A stretch of DNA of 64,000 bases from Sodalis ligni (GCF_016865525.2 NZ_CP075169.1:1922337-1986336), one strand, 5' to 3'; numbered from the stretch's first letter, positions 1-8,746 are shown. Program-made: numbers and translations. Notes: generated from the letters alone by a model not told the origin.

Positions 1-25
1 ACGTTAAGCCTTAAATAATAATACA

Positions 26-130
26 TTACCAAAACATTTTGACTAATACGCAACCGAACACAATGCCGGCAAACGCTAACGCCCAGCAAAATTTCAACAA
101 CATCAAATCAGTTTTCGCTACATTTTCCAT
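26..130 (-). CDS. 34-aa single-pass small membrane protein
   Basis: A short ORF reading from ATG at 130 to TAA at 26. The product begins MENVAKTD and continues into one hydrophobic stretch (about residues 9-31, rich in L, F, A, V, G) ending KMFW, so it looks like a single-pass inner-membrane small protein. A good ribosome binding site (GAGGG, 7 nt before the ATG) precedes it. Two CRP-like sites lie 20-80 bp upstream of its start, which is a typical promoter arrangement. I do not recognise it as any named E. coli small protein and assign no function. It could be a regulatory micropeptide for a transporter or enzyme, but that is inference. Reality of the gene rests on RBS, hydrophobicity and the promoter region, not on homology. 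Confidence 0.55.
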   Translation of the reverse strand: MENVAKTDLMLLKFCWALAFAGIVFGCVLVKMFW

Positions 131-150
131 GATAATTCCCTCAACTATAT

Positions 151-166
151 TGTGATATTGGTCACT
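151..166. promoter_or_regulatory. CRP-like site 1 (TGTGA-N6-TCACT)
   Basis: The sequence TGTGATATTGGTCACT matches the CRP consensus TGTGA-N6-TCACA at 9 of 10 specified bases. It lies about 20 bp upstream of the start codon of the leftward 34-aa membrane protein and 30 bp from a second, perfect site. A site this close to the start could sit over or just downstream of the promoter and act negatively, while the distal one could activate; that is inference. Confidence 0.5.
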
Positions 167-194
167 ATTTTATGGGGAAATTGCCTCCATAAAG

Positions 195-210
195 TGTGAG
201 TTACATCACA
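195..210. promoter_or_regulatory. CRP-like site 2, perfect consensus
   Basis: TGTGAGTTACATCACA is an exact match to both half-sites of the CRP consensus, and the flanks (AAG before, TTT after) also fit. It lies 65 bp upstream of the leftward 34-aa ORF. The centre-to-centre distance to the first site is 44 bp, about four helical turns. No convincing rightward gene is seen, so the leftward small protein is the most likely target. Confidence 0.6.
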
Positions 211-219
211 TTTAAATGA

Positions 220-232
220 TTTGTCATACAAA
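220..232. promoter_or_regulatory. 13-bp palindrome, possible repressor operator
   Basis: TTTGTCATACAAA is a dyad with 5-bp arms (TTTGT/ACAAA) and a 3-bp centre. The arm spacing resembles operators of FadR-subfamily GntR regulators, which centre on GT-N3-AC. It sits 10 bp from the perfect CRP box. The regulator is unknown and the match could be chance. Confidence 0.25.
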
Positions 233-240
233 ATTATGAG

Positions 241-1052
241 ATGAACGCCTGTCTGTTCAAAAGACACTCAGGTACGCCTGTAAGCGATATAAAACGAGTA
301 CGCAGTCATTTGGAAAGAGTACGGGGTTTAATGATTGCTGGCACATTATTGCACTCGAATTATTTATTTCATCTGAGATTACCGATACATCAAAGATGTC
401 TTGTTCAAGTTCTGCCGGTGGATAGCTGCCATGAAAGGGAAAATAAAACGTAGCTAACCCATTGCATAACGATCGGTTATAACGCCGTGATTAATTCAAA
501 CCCGTCATTCCGCTGATATATGCAAATGCAATCGACTTTACGGACCTTTACCGTTCCTGTTAAAAACAGACATTCAGTGGCTATATTTTTGATAAAAAAG
601 CCGACACTTCTTCTGATTATCCTCATAGGATGGCATCAGTGAAATTAGAAAAATTCTACTCTATTCCCGGCAATCATGATGTTACCGCCAAGGTCACCAT
701 TTTTTACCGGTTTTATTTACATTGAATTAATCGGTTTGCATTGCCAGCTGCGGGCCCATGCCGATGAGCTTGAATGCCGGTTATTTACCGATGCGGATCG
801 GCATAATGAAATGGAACTGAAGTGTTGCGCAAAAAAGCAGCGTGCCTTTGTGGACACTGCACCTGTTCCAGCAGGACGCAGCGGAATTGATGTCATTGAT
901 CCAGTGGCGGGAGCATACCCTTAATTATTTTAAACAGGAGGGTTAACGTTTGCCTGGGCTTGAAAATGATGAAAGTCAACAGCCCGTAAGGGCTGATGAC
1001 TTGGAAAATCGACCGAAATAAGATGTCTGGGCTTGCTTACTCAGTAAAAACT
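241..1052. other. Region without a confident gene; short ORFs only
   Basis: Two rightward ORFs lie here: 70 aa at 241-453 and 82 aa at 676-924. I recognise neither product, neither has a good ribosome binding site, and a different frame (about 855-948, ending WREHTLNYFKQEG) looks at least as protein-like as the 82-aa ORF. This mixture of frames is what a decayed gene would give. The 3' end (976-1052) is the frame-shifted tail of the leftward carbonic anhydrase gene. Confidence 0.3.
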
Positions 1053-1781
1053 CTACTTTCCCCGCGGCCAGATCATACATGGAACCGACAATTTTAGTTT
1101 GCCGTCGGATTCCAGTTTATTGAGAATATCGCTTTTCCTGATCTCATCCATGGTTAATTTGACATTGGTCCTGGCGACGGCGTCGACAAACTCGTCGTTA
1201 CTGCTGGTCCTTTCTTTGGTATATTCCGTTTTATCAATGGCCGGCTTGATTTTATCCAGCAAGCCGGTTAGATGTCCCAGTTGAACGTTATCAATCGCTC
1301 CCTTGACAGCGCCGCAGGCCGTATGCCCCATAACCAGGATAACTTTGGCCCCCGCGGCGGCACAGGCGAACTCAAGGCTGCCGAGAATATCATCGTTGGC
1401 GATATTGCCGGCAATGCGGCTGTTAAAGGCCTCGCCTATGCCGGTATCGAGAATGATCTCCGCGGGCGCGCGGGAGTCGATGCAGCTCAGGATAACGGCG
1501 GAGGGAAATTGGCCTGCGGCGCTGCTGCGTTTTTGCGCCAGGTAGTTATGCTGATGAGCCTTGCCGCTATGAAAACGGATGTTTCCCTGCTTCAGTCCCT
1601 CGATGATTTCATCGGGCGTCAACTTGTCCCTGGCTTCTCTGGTCATCGCCGCCGCATAAGAAAGGGAAGGTATACCGACACTCATGACACCGGCGATGCC
1701 TAAAATGGAGAGTCCGGCTGCCCGCTTTATTAAAGTGCGCCGCGTAGGTTCTGATGATGGCAATGTGTCTTTATACATCAT
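1053..1781 (-). CDS. Beta-class carbonic anhydrase, Tat-exported, frameshifted at the C-terminus
   Basis: Interconverts CO2 and bicarbonate. The zinc ligands of beta-carbonic anhydrases are visible: C-x-D-x-R in SCIDSRAP and H-x-x-C in GHTACGAV. The N-terminus has a twin-arginine signal (RRTLIKRAAG followed by a hydrophobic run ending in SYAAA), so the enzyme should be periplasmic. The start has GGAG 4 nt before tandem ATGs. The reading frame breaks near 1091-1096: after KLKL the reported frame reads SVPCMIWPRGK and stops. Adding one base to the AAAA run restores VGSMYDLAAGKVEFLL, which matches the normal family ending, and that frame runs on to a stop at 976. So the last roughly 38 residues are lost to a one-base deletion, or to a sequencing error. 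The active site is upstream and intact. Confidence 0.85.
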   Translation of the reverse strand: MMYKDTLPSSEPTRRTLIKRAAGLSILGIAGVMSVGIPSLSYAAAMTREARDKLTPDEIIEGLKQGNIRFHSGKAHQHNYLAQKRSSAAGQFPSAVILSCIDSRAPAEIILDTGIGEAFNSRIAGNIANDDILGSLEFACAAAGAKVILVMGHTACGAVKGAIDNVQLGHLTGLLDKIKPAIDKTEYTKERTSSNDEFVDAVARTNVKLTMDEIRKSDILNKLESDGKLKLSVPCMIWPRGK

Positions 1782-2500
1782 TTACTCCAGTGGTTAGAAT
1801 AAATTCTAACAGATCGATGATATTAGAGTTGATGGTGGATTATTGTTTCGCTGCGTAAAATTTATAACGCTTCGGCATTCTAAGAGAAGAAGGGCGCGAT
1901 AATGTGATAAATGTAGTTATTTCATCATAGCGTTTATATTTTTGGCTATTACTGGGGAGATAGTTTGATATTTGGAATCAGTATCACGCATATTGATTAA
2001 TAAGGTTTATTCAATAGTGTGGTAATGTTTATCCCTCTGATGATGAAGATCATTTAACATTAAAAATATATTCTTTGCTAAAAAGTGTATCATGTAAAAA
2101 TATTAAATATTGACGCGCAGGGTGGCTTATATAAGTCTTGTTGATGTTATAAATGAATATATGACTTATGTGAAGTATTGTATCTTTTGGCCCCTGTCAG
2201 GATATGTGGTTTTGTAGGCGTGATTCTTATGAATAAAGCTGATTATTATGAGTGTTATTTGAGCAGTTATTACCGTATTTATGGCTAATTGGGCCGGTGA
2301 AAATGGCGCATTGATTAACTTGGTGGGGTGCCGCGTCAGAAAAAGTAAAATGAAGGTTTGATCCGGTATCCGTTTACCCTTAATCTTATTAGGCATTCAT
2401 TACGATAGCCGCTTTTTCGCCGGCGGGTGAAGAGATAGCGGGGCGTCCTAGCGGTTGCCCTTTCTTTAGCGGCTGGTCAGTTAATTCGAAAGGTCGAATC
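1782..2500. other. AT-rich intergenic region
   Basis: A 719-bp stretch, clearly more AT-rich than the surrounding genes, holds only one weak leftward ORF (2166-2396, 76 aa, hydrophobic and unrecognised, no good ribosome binding site). It must carry the promoters of the leftward carbonic anhydrase and of the rightward hydrolase. I see no repeat or RNA gene that I can support. Confidence 0.35.
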
Positions 2501-3511
2501 ATGTCTCGTTTTGTCAAATACCTGCTTATCGCCATCACCTGTTTTTTAGGTTCGTTCCAAACGGCCATGGCGGCAACGCCGCTATACGGTCCGCAGCTTC
2601 AGGGATTTACCTATCCGTATCCGTTGCACCATTATTCTTTCACTTCCCAAGGTACCCCCTTGGCGATGGGGTATATGGACGTTGCGCCCCAGGGGGGCGC
2701 CAACGGTAAGACCGCGGTGCTGTTGCACGGAAAGAATTTTTGCGCGGCCACCTGGGAGGATACCATCAAGGCATTGACCCAGCAGGGCTACCGGGTGATT
2801 GCCCCGGATCAGATTGGCTTTTGTACCTCCAGCAAGCCCGATCATTATCAATACAGTTTTCAGCAGCTGGCCGCCAATACCAATGCCTTGCTGCGTAGCC
2901 TGGGTATTGCCAAGGCAATGGTGGTGGGGCACTCTACCGGCGGCATGCTGGCGACGCGCTATGCGTTGATGTACCCCGCCGAGGTGCAAAGATTGGTGCT
3001 GGTGAATCCAATCGGACTGGAGGATTGGAAAGCCCTGGGCGTTCCTTACCGTACCCCCGATCAATGGTATGAGCGTGAACTCAAGACCTCTGCCGCGGGC
3101 ATTCGTCAATATGAACTTACCACATATTATGTCGGGCACTGGAAACCGGCCTATGACCGTTGGGTGGATATGCTGGCCGGCTTGAATCAGGGGCCGGGGC
3201 ATAAACTTGTTGCCTGGAATTCGGCGCTGATTTACGACATGATTTTTACCCAGCCGGTGGTTTATGAATTCAAGGATTTGCAGGTGCCGACGACCTTGAT
3301 AATCGGTACGGCGGATACTACCGCCATAGGCAGCGATATTGCGCCTGCGTCGGTAAAAGCGGCGCTGGGGCATTATGACCGGCTTGGCAAAGAGACGGTG
3401 AAACGAATTCCCGGCGGGGAATTAATAGAGTTCGCGGGATTGGGACATGCACCGCAGATGGAAGAGCCGGAGCGGTTCAATCAAACCCTTTTGCGGGTGC
3501 TGGACCGATAA
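2501..3511 (+). CDS. Exported alpha/beta hydrolase
   Basis: A 336-aa protein with an N-terminal signal peptide (MSRFVKYLLIAITCFLGSF, cleavage likely after AMA), so periplasmic or secreted. The alpha/beta-hydrolase fold is shown by the oxyanion strand motif LLHGKNFCAATW, the nucleophile elbow GHSTGG, an acid residue in IIGTADTTAIG and the catalytic histidine in GLGHAPQMEEPERF. It resembles the large family of C-C bond hydrolases, haloperoxidases and esterases. The substrate cannot be read from the sequence. The start is preceded by GAAAGG. It is convergent with ldtB and shares a terminator with it. No neighbouring catabolic genes suggest a pathway. Confidence 0.8.
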   Translation: MSRFVKYLLIAITCFLGSFQTAMAATPLYGPQLQGFTYPYPLHHYSFTSQGTPLAMGYMDVAPQGGANGKTAVLLHGKNFCAATWEDTIKALTQQGYRVIAPDQIGFCTSSKPDHYQYSFQQLAANTNALLRSLGIAKAMVVGHSTGGMLATRYALMYPAEVQRLVLVNPIGLEDWKALGVPYRTPDQWYERELKTSAAGIRQYELTTYYVGHWKPAYDRWVDMLAGLNQGPGHKLVAWNSALIYDMIFTQPVVYEFKDLQVPTTLIIGTADTTAIGSDIAPASVKAALGHYDRLGKETVKRIPGGELIEFAGLGHAPQMEEPERFNQTLLRVLDR

Positions 3512-3528
3512 GCAAGGGTTGCCGCGAT

Positions 3529-3561
3529 AAAGGCGGAAACCCCTATGGGATTCCCGCCTTT
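3529..3561. terminator. Bidirectional terminator between hydrolase and ldtB
   Basis: AAAGGCGG (3529-3536) pairs with CCGCCTTT (3554-3561), with further pairing inside the loop (AA/TT, CCC/GGG). It lies in the 62-bp gap between two convergent genes, and the A- and T-rich stem ends let it work in both directions. Confidence 0.6.
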
Positions 3562-3573
3562 GGGCATTATAGC

Positions 3574-4713
3574 TTAATTGGAGCTGCCGGAAGGCGCCTG
3601 TACCGGCTGCGCCCCGCCGTCGGTAGCCGGCGCCTGTGGTGCCGTCGGCTGCGCGGTGCCGTCGGCGGCTGGAGCCGGTTGTGGTACGTCGCCCGCGGGC
3701 TGGGGTGCGGTCTGCGTTGAATCCGGCGCGGCGGCCGGTGCATTGGCCGGAGCGCTTGCCGGCAAGACTGCCGGAGCGTTGCTGTCCGGCGCGGTGACAT
3801 TTACCGGTATACCGGAGCGGTTCTGCAGCGCCATGTTAACCACATTCTGGTTAACCATCTGATCCACTAATACTTTGCTTACGCTAACCGGAAGCGTAAT
3901 CGGTACCGGCTCGTTGGATGTGAATTGTTCTTCGGTGGAGGACAACGGGTTATGCACTTCCAGATAACGGGAACCGTCCGGCTCAATGGTGGCTTTAACC
4001 GGTTCGTCGATAAACTGTACCCGGGTGCCCACCGGAACGTGATCAAACAGATACTTGATATCGTCGGCGCGCAAACGGACGCAACCGTGGCTCACCCGTA
4101 AACCAATACCGAAATTGGCATTGGTGCCGTGAATGGCGAATAACCGGCCGACATACATCGCATACAGTCCCATCGGATTATCCGGGCCCGCCGGAAATAC
4201 GCTTGGCAGGCTTTTGCCTTCAGCCGCATATTCCGCATGCATCGCCTTGGTGGGGGTCCAGGTCGGCCCGGCCTGTTTACGTTGTACCGTGGTCAGCCAG
4301 TTCACCGGGGTATCCTTGCCCAGTTGACCGATGCCGATGGGCAATACCACCACGGTCTTGGTTCCCTTCGGGTAATAGTACAGGCGCATCTCGGCGCTGT
4401 TTACCACAATGCCTTCATGGGGCGTATCGGGCAGGATCAGCTGATGGGGTATAATCAGCTTGCTGCCGGGAGTCGGCAGGTACGGATCGACCCCGGGGTT
4501 GGCCTCCAGCATATTGCTCAGGCCCATTTGATACTGTGCGGCAAAATGCTCCAGCGGCAATTTACTGTCCTGGGGAATTTCCACTTCCAGATTTTGCCCA
4601 ATCAGCCGGCTGTTGTTGTCGGCAGGCAATGGGTATACCACGGCAAAAGCGGAGTGGCTGAACGCAGCCACGGCCAATATTGCCGTACAGATAGCACGCA
4701 TATTCATTTTCAT
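3574..4713 (-). CDS. ldtB: L,D-transpeptidase LdtB (YbiS-type) with Pro/Ala-rich C-terminal tail
   Basis: Periplasmic L,D-transpeptidase of the ErfK/YbiS/YcfS/YnhG group, which attaches Braun lipoprotein to meso-diaminopimelate in peptidoglycan. Signal peptide at residues 1-24 (ends HSAFA), a LysM-type segment around 40-90 and the YkuD catalytic domain with the [10 protein letters not shown] and SHGCVRL motifs (catalytic Cys, His). From memory, E. coli YbiS shares long near-identical stretches ([29 protein letters not shown]), which supports LdtB rather than LdtA or LdtC. The product is 379 aa against about 306 aa for E. coli YbiS: the extra roughly 75 residues form a C-terminal low-complexity tail of Ala, Pro, Gln, Thr and Asp. 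It is a stand-alone gene. Confidence 0.88.
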   Translation of the reverse strand: MKMNMRAICTAILAVAAFSHSAFAVVYPLPADNNSRLIGQNLEVEIPQDSKLPLEHFAAQYQMGLSNMLEANPGVDPYLPTPGSKLIIPHQLILPDTPHEGIVVNSAEMRLYYYPKGTKTVVVLPIGIGQLGKDTPVNWLTTVQRKQAGPTWTPTKAMHAEYAAEGKSLPSVFPAGPDNPMGLYAMYVGRLFAIHGTNANFGIGLRVSHGCVRLRADDIKYLFDHVPVGTRVQFIDEPVKATIEPDGSRYLEVHNPLSSTEEQFTSNEPVPITLPVSVSKVLVDQMVNQNVVNMALQNRSGIPVNVTAPDSNAPAVLPASAPANAPAAAPDSTQTAPQPAGDVPQPAPAADGTAQPTAPQAPATDGGAQPVQAPSGSSN

Positions 4714-5046
4714 AGTTGTCAGATGTTATCGCCACACAAGCAGTAATTAGGTTTTCGATTCCAGATCGATGATGACCGGATGGGCATTATATGTGCACAG
4801 CGGCCAAAGTGGAAAATAATATGTGTAACTTAGGGTCTGACGCAATGGTTATATGTTTTTTCGGATGATAATTTGTCCCCATGGCGGGCGCGAAACAGCC
4901 GACATTGAAAATCCGCCGCCGGCAAGAGGATAATGGCAGGGCAAAGTGAAAGAGAATGACGGCGCGCTGAACCTGAAGGGTAGGGTGCAGGCCGGTTCGT
5001 AGCGCCCCTAAGGGAGCGGATTGTTCATGATGGAGAGTGAGGATAA
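4714..5046. other. Divergent promoter region of ldtB and the esterase gene
   Basis: This 333-bp gap separates leftward ldtB from the rightward esterase gene. It should contain both promoters. I see no ORF, repeat or recognisable operator. Confidence 0.4.
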
Positions 5047-5661
5047 ATGAAACGAAGCCTGATTATTTTCTTGCACGGCGTCGGCAGCAACGGCGACAGT
5101 CTGGCGCCGCTGGGTGAGGTTTGGCGACACAGCCTGCCGGATACGCTATTTGCCGCCCCCAACGCGCCGATGCCGTTTGATATGGGACCCGGTTATCAAT
5201 GGTTCAGCGTTTACGGCGTGACCCCGGAAAACCGGACGCAGCGGGTTTTGGCCGCCAGGCTGGCCTTCGACGGGCTCATTGCCCGGATAATGGCGGAGCA
5301 GGGCATGGCCGGCCATCCCGAACGGGTGGTATTGGTGGGGTTTTCCCAAGGTTCGATCATGGCTTTGGACGCCATCGCTTCGGGACGTTGGCCGGTTGCC
5401 GCCGTGGTGGCCTTTTCCGGGCGGTTATCATCGCCGCTGCCTTTGATGCCGGCCGCCGCCACGCCGGTACTGTTGATTCATGGCGCGGATGATCAGGTTA
5501 TCCCTGCCTGGGAAACCGAGCATGCCGGGAAAGCCCTGCAAGAAACGGGCGTGGCGGCGACCACCTTCATCTTGCCCCGTGTAGGCCATGAAATTTCCGC
5601 TGAAGGCGTGGCGCTGGCGGGACAATTTATTTCCCGGACGTTTGCCGCAGTTGCAAAATGA
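5047..5661 (+). CDS. YpfH-like serine esterase (phospholipase/carboxylesterase family)
   Basis: A 204-aa cytoplasmic alpha/beta hydrolase. LFLHGVG-type oxyanion motif near the N-terminus (FLHGVGSNGDS), nucleophile motif GFSQGS around residue 99, acid in HGADDQVI and histidine in PRVGHEIS. The segment YQWFSVYGVTPENR closely resembles the corresponding part of E. coli YpfH, so a broad-specificity small-ester hydrolase is likely. GGATAA precedes the ATG. It is transcribed alone, with yedJ starting about 140 bp downstream in the same direction. Confidence 0.8.
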   Translation: MKRSLIIFLHGVGSNGDSLAPLGEVWRHSLPDTLFAAPNAPMPFDMGPGYQWFSVYGVTPENRTQRVLAARLAFDGLIARIMAEQGMAGHPERVVLVGFSQGSIMALDAIASGRWPVAAVVAFSGRLSSPLPLMPAAATPVLLIHGADDQVIPAWETEHAGKALQETGVAATTFILPRVGHEISAEGVALAGQFISRTFAAVAK

Positions 5662-5798
5662 AACGGTTAATAAGCTTGAAGACCGGCGCGGGTTGTGTCT
5701 TAGTAAGTCGAGGGAAGGAAACGTTGGGGGTAACAAATAATTAACAATTATCGGCAAGAATACTATTATAAGAAATATATCGCAGGCAGGAGGTAAAT

Positions 5799-6494
5799 AT
5801 GGGATTAGAGGAATGGGAAGCACGCTTCAAAGCTTATTTGGAACAGCATTTCCCCCAGGATGACAAAGCGCACGATCTCGCCCATTTCAGCCGTGTCTGG
5901 CATACCGCTCAAAAAATTATGCATTTGACCCGGGCCGATGAATTAACCGTGCTGACAGCCTGTTATTTTCATGACGTGGTCAACCTGCCGAAAAACCACC
6001 CCGAACGTCATTTGGCCTCCGCCAAGGCGGCAAAAAAGACACAGAGTATCCTGGCCGAGAGTTTTGCGGATTTTCCGGTGGCGAAATATCCCGCGGTGGC
6101 TCATGCCATTGAAGCGCACAGCTTCAGCGCCGGCATTCCGCCACGGACGCTGGAAGCGAAAATAGTCCAGGATGCCGACCGGCTGGAATCTTTAGGCGCC
6201 ATAGGGCTGGCCAGGGTATTTCATGTTTCGGGACAACTGGGCCGAGGTCTGTTCAATGTGGAGGATCCCTTGGCTCTTCATCGGCCGCTGGATGATCTCA
6301 AATACACCTTTGATCATTTTCAAACCAAGCTTTTGACCCTTGCCGATACCATGCAAACCGAAATGGGTCGCCAGATGGCAGCCTATAATATCGATTATCT
6401 GGTGACTTTTATGAGCAAGCTTTGCGCTGAGCTCAAAGGGGAGTATTACCAGCTGGATACCGAAACCCTGGAGCGCTTTCAAATCAAACGTTAG
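5799..6494 (+). CDS. yedJ: HD-domain phosphohydrolase YedJ
   Basis: A 231-aa HD-superfamily metal-dependent phosphohydrolase. The signature residues are H in AHDLAHFSRVW, HD in CYFHDVVNLPKNHPER and D in KIVQDADRLESLGAIGLARVF. These segments agree closely with E. coli YedJ. The natural substrate is not established for the family. A strong Shine-Dalgarno, AGGAGGT, sits 6 nt before the ATG. yodC follows about 90 bp downstream on the same strand and may be co-transcribed. Confidence 0.85.
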   Translation: MGLEEWEARFKAYLEQHFPQDDKAHDLAHFSRVWHTAQKIMHLTRADELTVLTACYFHDVVNLPKNHPERHLASAKAAKKTQSILAESFADFPVAKYPAVAHAIEAHSFSAGIPPRTLEAKIVQDADRLESLGAIGLARVFHVSGQLGRGLFNVEDPLALHRPLDDLKYTFDHFQTKLLTLADTMQTEMGRQMAAYNIDYLVTFMSKLCAELKGEYYQLDTETLERFQIKR

Positions 6495-6582
6495 CCTTTA
6501 TTGACGCGCGTACCCGACGATAATAGGCTTAAAATAGCAACTGGCAGCGGGCCTATCCCGACGCGGAAATGGGGAGTAATTC

Positions 6583-6765
6583 ATGACATTTGAAACCGGT
6601 GATGTGGTTCAGCCTTTGAAGGGCGGACCGGCAATGAGTGTGATAAAAGTTGAAAACGGTATCGTCTATTGCGGCATGATGGATTCCGGTGAGGAAAACG
6701 CGAAACAGTTCAAAGCCGAAGAACTCTCATTATACAAGGAAGATGGGGATTTCGGCGTCTGTTAG
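6583..6765 (+). CDS. yodC: YodC family protein (DUF2158)
   Basis: A 60-aa protein beginning MTFETGDVVQPLKGGPAMSV. The small DUF2158/YodC proteins share the pattern of a short beta-rich domain with GGP-M near residue 15 and a central VxC segment (here GIVYCGMMDSG). Function is unknown in the family. GGGGAGTAA lies before the ATG. A G/C-rich block directly after the stop (gggggggg followed by ccccc) could form a hairpin. Confidence 0.7.
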   Translation: MTFETGDVVQPLKGGPAMSVIKVENGIVYCGMMDSGEENAKQFKAEELSLYKEDGDFGVC

Positions 6766-6898
6766 CCCACCTGGGGGGGGCCCCCTTGCAAAGCCCCCTC
6801 GATTCGCATATTTTATAAGCGGATTCTTTGCCTGCCGGCAGGAAGTTCTTTCGATGTATATCTTATAATCTGTTAATTCTTAAGTATATTAGTGATAA

Positions 6899-7030
6899 AA
6901 GCCGTCAATCCCGTCGCGAAAAGATTACCGTGAGGCCCTGAATGATGCGCAGTTTGCGATAGCGGTGCTTGCCATTGCCTCAGGGACGCTCATCAGTTTT
7001 ATCATATTAGCGACACTGTGGTTTGTGTGA
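6899..7030 (+). other. Start-less open frame encoding a transmembrane segment
   Basis: Between yodC and the next small gene there is an open frame with no ATG, GTG or TTG in a useful place. It reads DYREALNDAQFAIAV and then a hydrophobic run ending LATLWFV before TGA at 7028. The composition (charged head, alternating hydrophobic helix) is coding-like. It may be a small membrane protein whose start codon has been lost, or a chance frame. It is immediately followed by another small membrane protein gene. Confidence 0.25.
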
Positions 7031-7061
7031 TGATCACGTCGATAATAAGGAAGGATTGGAC

Positions 7062-7238
7062 ATGGAAAACAGCAAACTTGATGATACAAAACTGCTTGCA
7101 ATAATCGGTTTGTTAATCTCAGTCTTGATAACCGTATCGGTGCTGTTCGGTATCGCCTATTTTTATGATATTCGGCACAGCAACAGCGTTGATACCGGTG
7201 CTTGTTATAGCAAAACCGGCGGGGTCCAGAATTTATAA
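7062..7238 (+). CDS. 58-aa small membrane protein
   Basis: Starts MENSKLDDTKLLAIIG, followed by one strong transmembrane helix (about residues 9-31) and a hydrophilic tail with a single cysteine (TGACYSKTGG). An upstream ATG at 7023 is possible, but the ATG at 7062 has the better ribosome binding site (AAGGAAGG, 7 nt away). I do not recognise the family. It sits between yodC and the convergent glycosidase-like gene. A hairpin-like repeat (tccggcaacgggtgccgga) lies just after the stop. Confidence 0.5.
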   Translation: MENSKLDDTKLLAIIGLLISVLITVSVLFGIAYFYDIRHSNSVDTGACYSKTGGVQNL

Positions 7239-7336
7239 ATAAAGCAGTGAAGCCTGGACTTTCCGACTCTCCGGCAACGGGTGCCGGAGGGTCGGATGCT
7301 GTATCGGGCATTCTCGCAAAAGCCTTTCCCGTCTTT

Positions 7337-8527
7337 TCACGCCGGCATGGCGCGCTGGTCAGGGAGGGGATCCTCCAGCAGCCCTTTGAGCCGTATTTGT
7401 TGACTGTGTATTTCCAGCGCCAGAGGCTCGAATAATGAACGGCACCCATTGACGTCCTGCATGCCGAGCAGACCGAACGGCAAATGTTTATCGCCGCTCC
7501 AACTGCGATAATCCGCCACCGGATAGATACAAATGCCTTCAACGGCAATGTTTGTTTGCATTGCCAGAACGGTTTGCTCAAATATATAGCGCATCCAGGG
7601 AACCCGCATATCGTTTTCCGCACCGGTCTCGGCGATGAGGATCGGCCGCAGGTAACGCTTATGGACTTCCTCCAGGATAGCTGCGAAGGGCCGGTAATGG
7701 ATGTCATCCACGGCGATGACTTCCCCTCTGAAGAACCACTGGTTGGCCGGACGGTAGCTGATTCCGACAATATCAAGATAATGAGGGCCGCCGCCAAGCT
7801 CGGGGCAAAGCCGGCCGCTTAGCATATCCCAGACTTCAAACTGCGCCATGCGGAGTTCTTCCGCGGCGGGCTCCAGCTCCGGTTTGTCTTCCGGTGCGTT
7901 GATATGCACCACGGGTTCGGGTTGCACGAACCGGGCGGTGTCGTCCACCGCGCGGATAGCGTCCATGGCGGCAAGGGTGGCGCGTACCAACTGCTGCTTG
8001 AGCACTTTGCCTTTATTTGAAGCCATGGGCTGGATATGCGCCATTTCGCCGCCGGCCCATGCCAGGAAGGAAATGGAATTTATCGGCGTATAACAGGGGC
8101 GGCGGATGCCCTCGTTACGTACCTTTGCGGCCACGGCGCCGGCGAAACGCGCAAAATGCTCCACGAAGGACGGTTGCCAGATATCGAGGTGATCCGGCCA
8201 GCCGTAATGGCAAAGATCCCAGATGACCTGGACATTATTGGCCTGGGCGGCATGCAGCGTGGGCAGGAAACTGGACCAGTCGTATTGGCCGGGGGTTTCC
8301 TCAATCAGATGCCAGCGCAGTCCGTCCCGCACGGTAACCATTTGTTGTTCCGCCAACTGGGCGTAATCCTTGCCCGCCAGCATTTCATGGCCGCTGGAGT
8401 GGATCAGATCAAGCCGGCGACCGTCGCCGCGCACTTCGGTGGAGCAGGCGAATCCGCCCTGGAAAAAGCTTTGAAATAGTGTCGGATGGTACATGGGCGA
8501 TATCCCATGTTCGATTTGATCTTGCAT
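7337..8527 (-). CDS. Glycoside hydrolase-like protein, clan GH-A (GH1-like)
   Basis: A 396-aa protein with a TIM-barrel glycosidase pattern: [11 protein letters not shown] at the N-terminus, [36 protein letters not shown], then [16 protein letters not shown] and, near residue 310, [10 protein letters not shown]. The last motif fits the nucleophile strand. In the related proteins I know, the acid/base strand reads N-E (TPVNEIS-type); here it reads N-S, so the expected catalytic glutamate appears to be missing and activity is uncertain. No signal peptide. AAGGGGGAA precedes the ATG. Divergent from ymdB across 219 bp. It could be an oligosaccharide beta-glycosidase or a non-catalytic carbohydrate-binding relative. 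Confidence 0.7.
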   Translation of the reverse strand: MQDQIEHGISPMYHPTLFQSFFQGGFACSTEVRGDGRRLDLIHSSGHEMLAGKDYAQLAEQQMVTVRDGLRWHLIEETPGQYDWSSFLPTLHAAQANNVQVIWDLCHYGWPDHLDIWQPSFVEHFARFAGAVAAKVRNEGIRRPCYTPINSISFLAWAGGEMAHIQPMASNKGKVLKQQLVRATLAAMDAIRAVDDTARFVQPEPVVHINAPEDKPELEPAAEELRMAQFEVWDMLSGRLCPELGGGPHYLDIVGISYRPANQWFFRGEVIAVDDIHYRPFAAILEEVHKRYLRPILIAETGAENDMRVPWMRYIFEQTVLAMQTNIAVEGICIYPVADYRSWSGDKHLPFGLLGMQDVNGCRSLFEPLALEIHSQQIRLKGLLEDPLPDQRAMPA

Positions 8528-8746
8528 TGGGCTTCCCCCTTCCCGAGACAGTTTTGCCTGACCGGGTCAATCTGCTTATCATGTAAGCTTAGACAGGTGA
8601 CAGCTAAAACGTTTCCGGATATGGCGCGCTTTGCGATCTTTATTGCAAACTTAGCTCACCAGAGAACCGCAAAACGCCCGATGAGTCAACTTTTGTCCGC
8701 TGCCGGCGAAGTGTACAAATCCGTGCGGACAAACAGGGGGATAACG

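Noticed and set aside
2582..3373. 263-aa leftward ORF
   Set aside because: Antisense to the exported alpha/beta hydrolase, which has complete family motifs and a signal peptide.
6925..7797. 290-aa leftward ORF
   Set aside because: Lies largely over the glycosidase-like gene in another frame and over the intact small membrane protein gene; the product is Arg/Ser-rich with no recognisable motif. A shadow.
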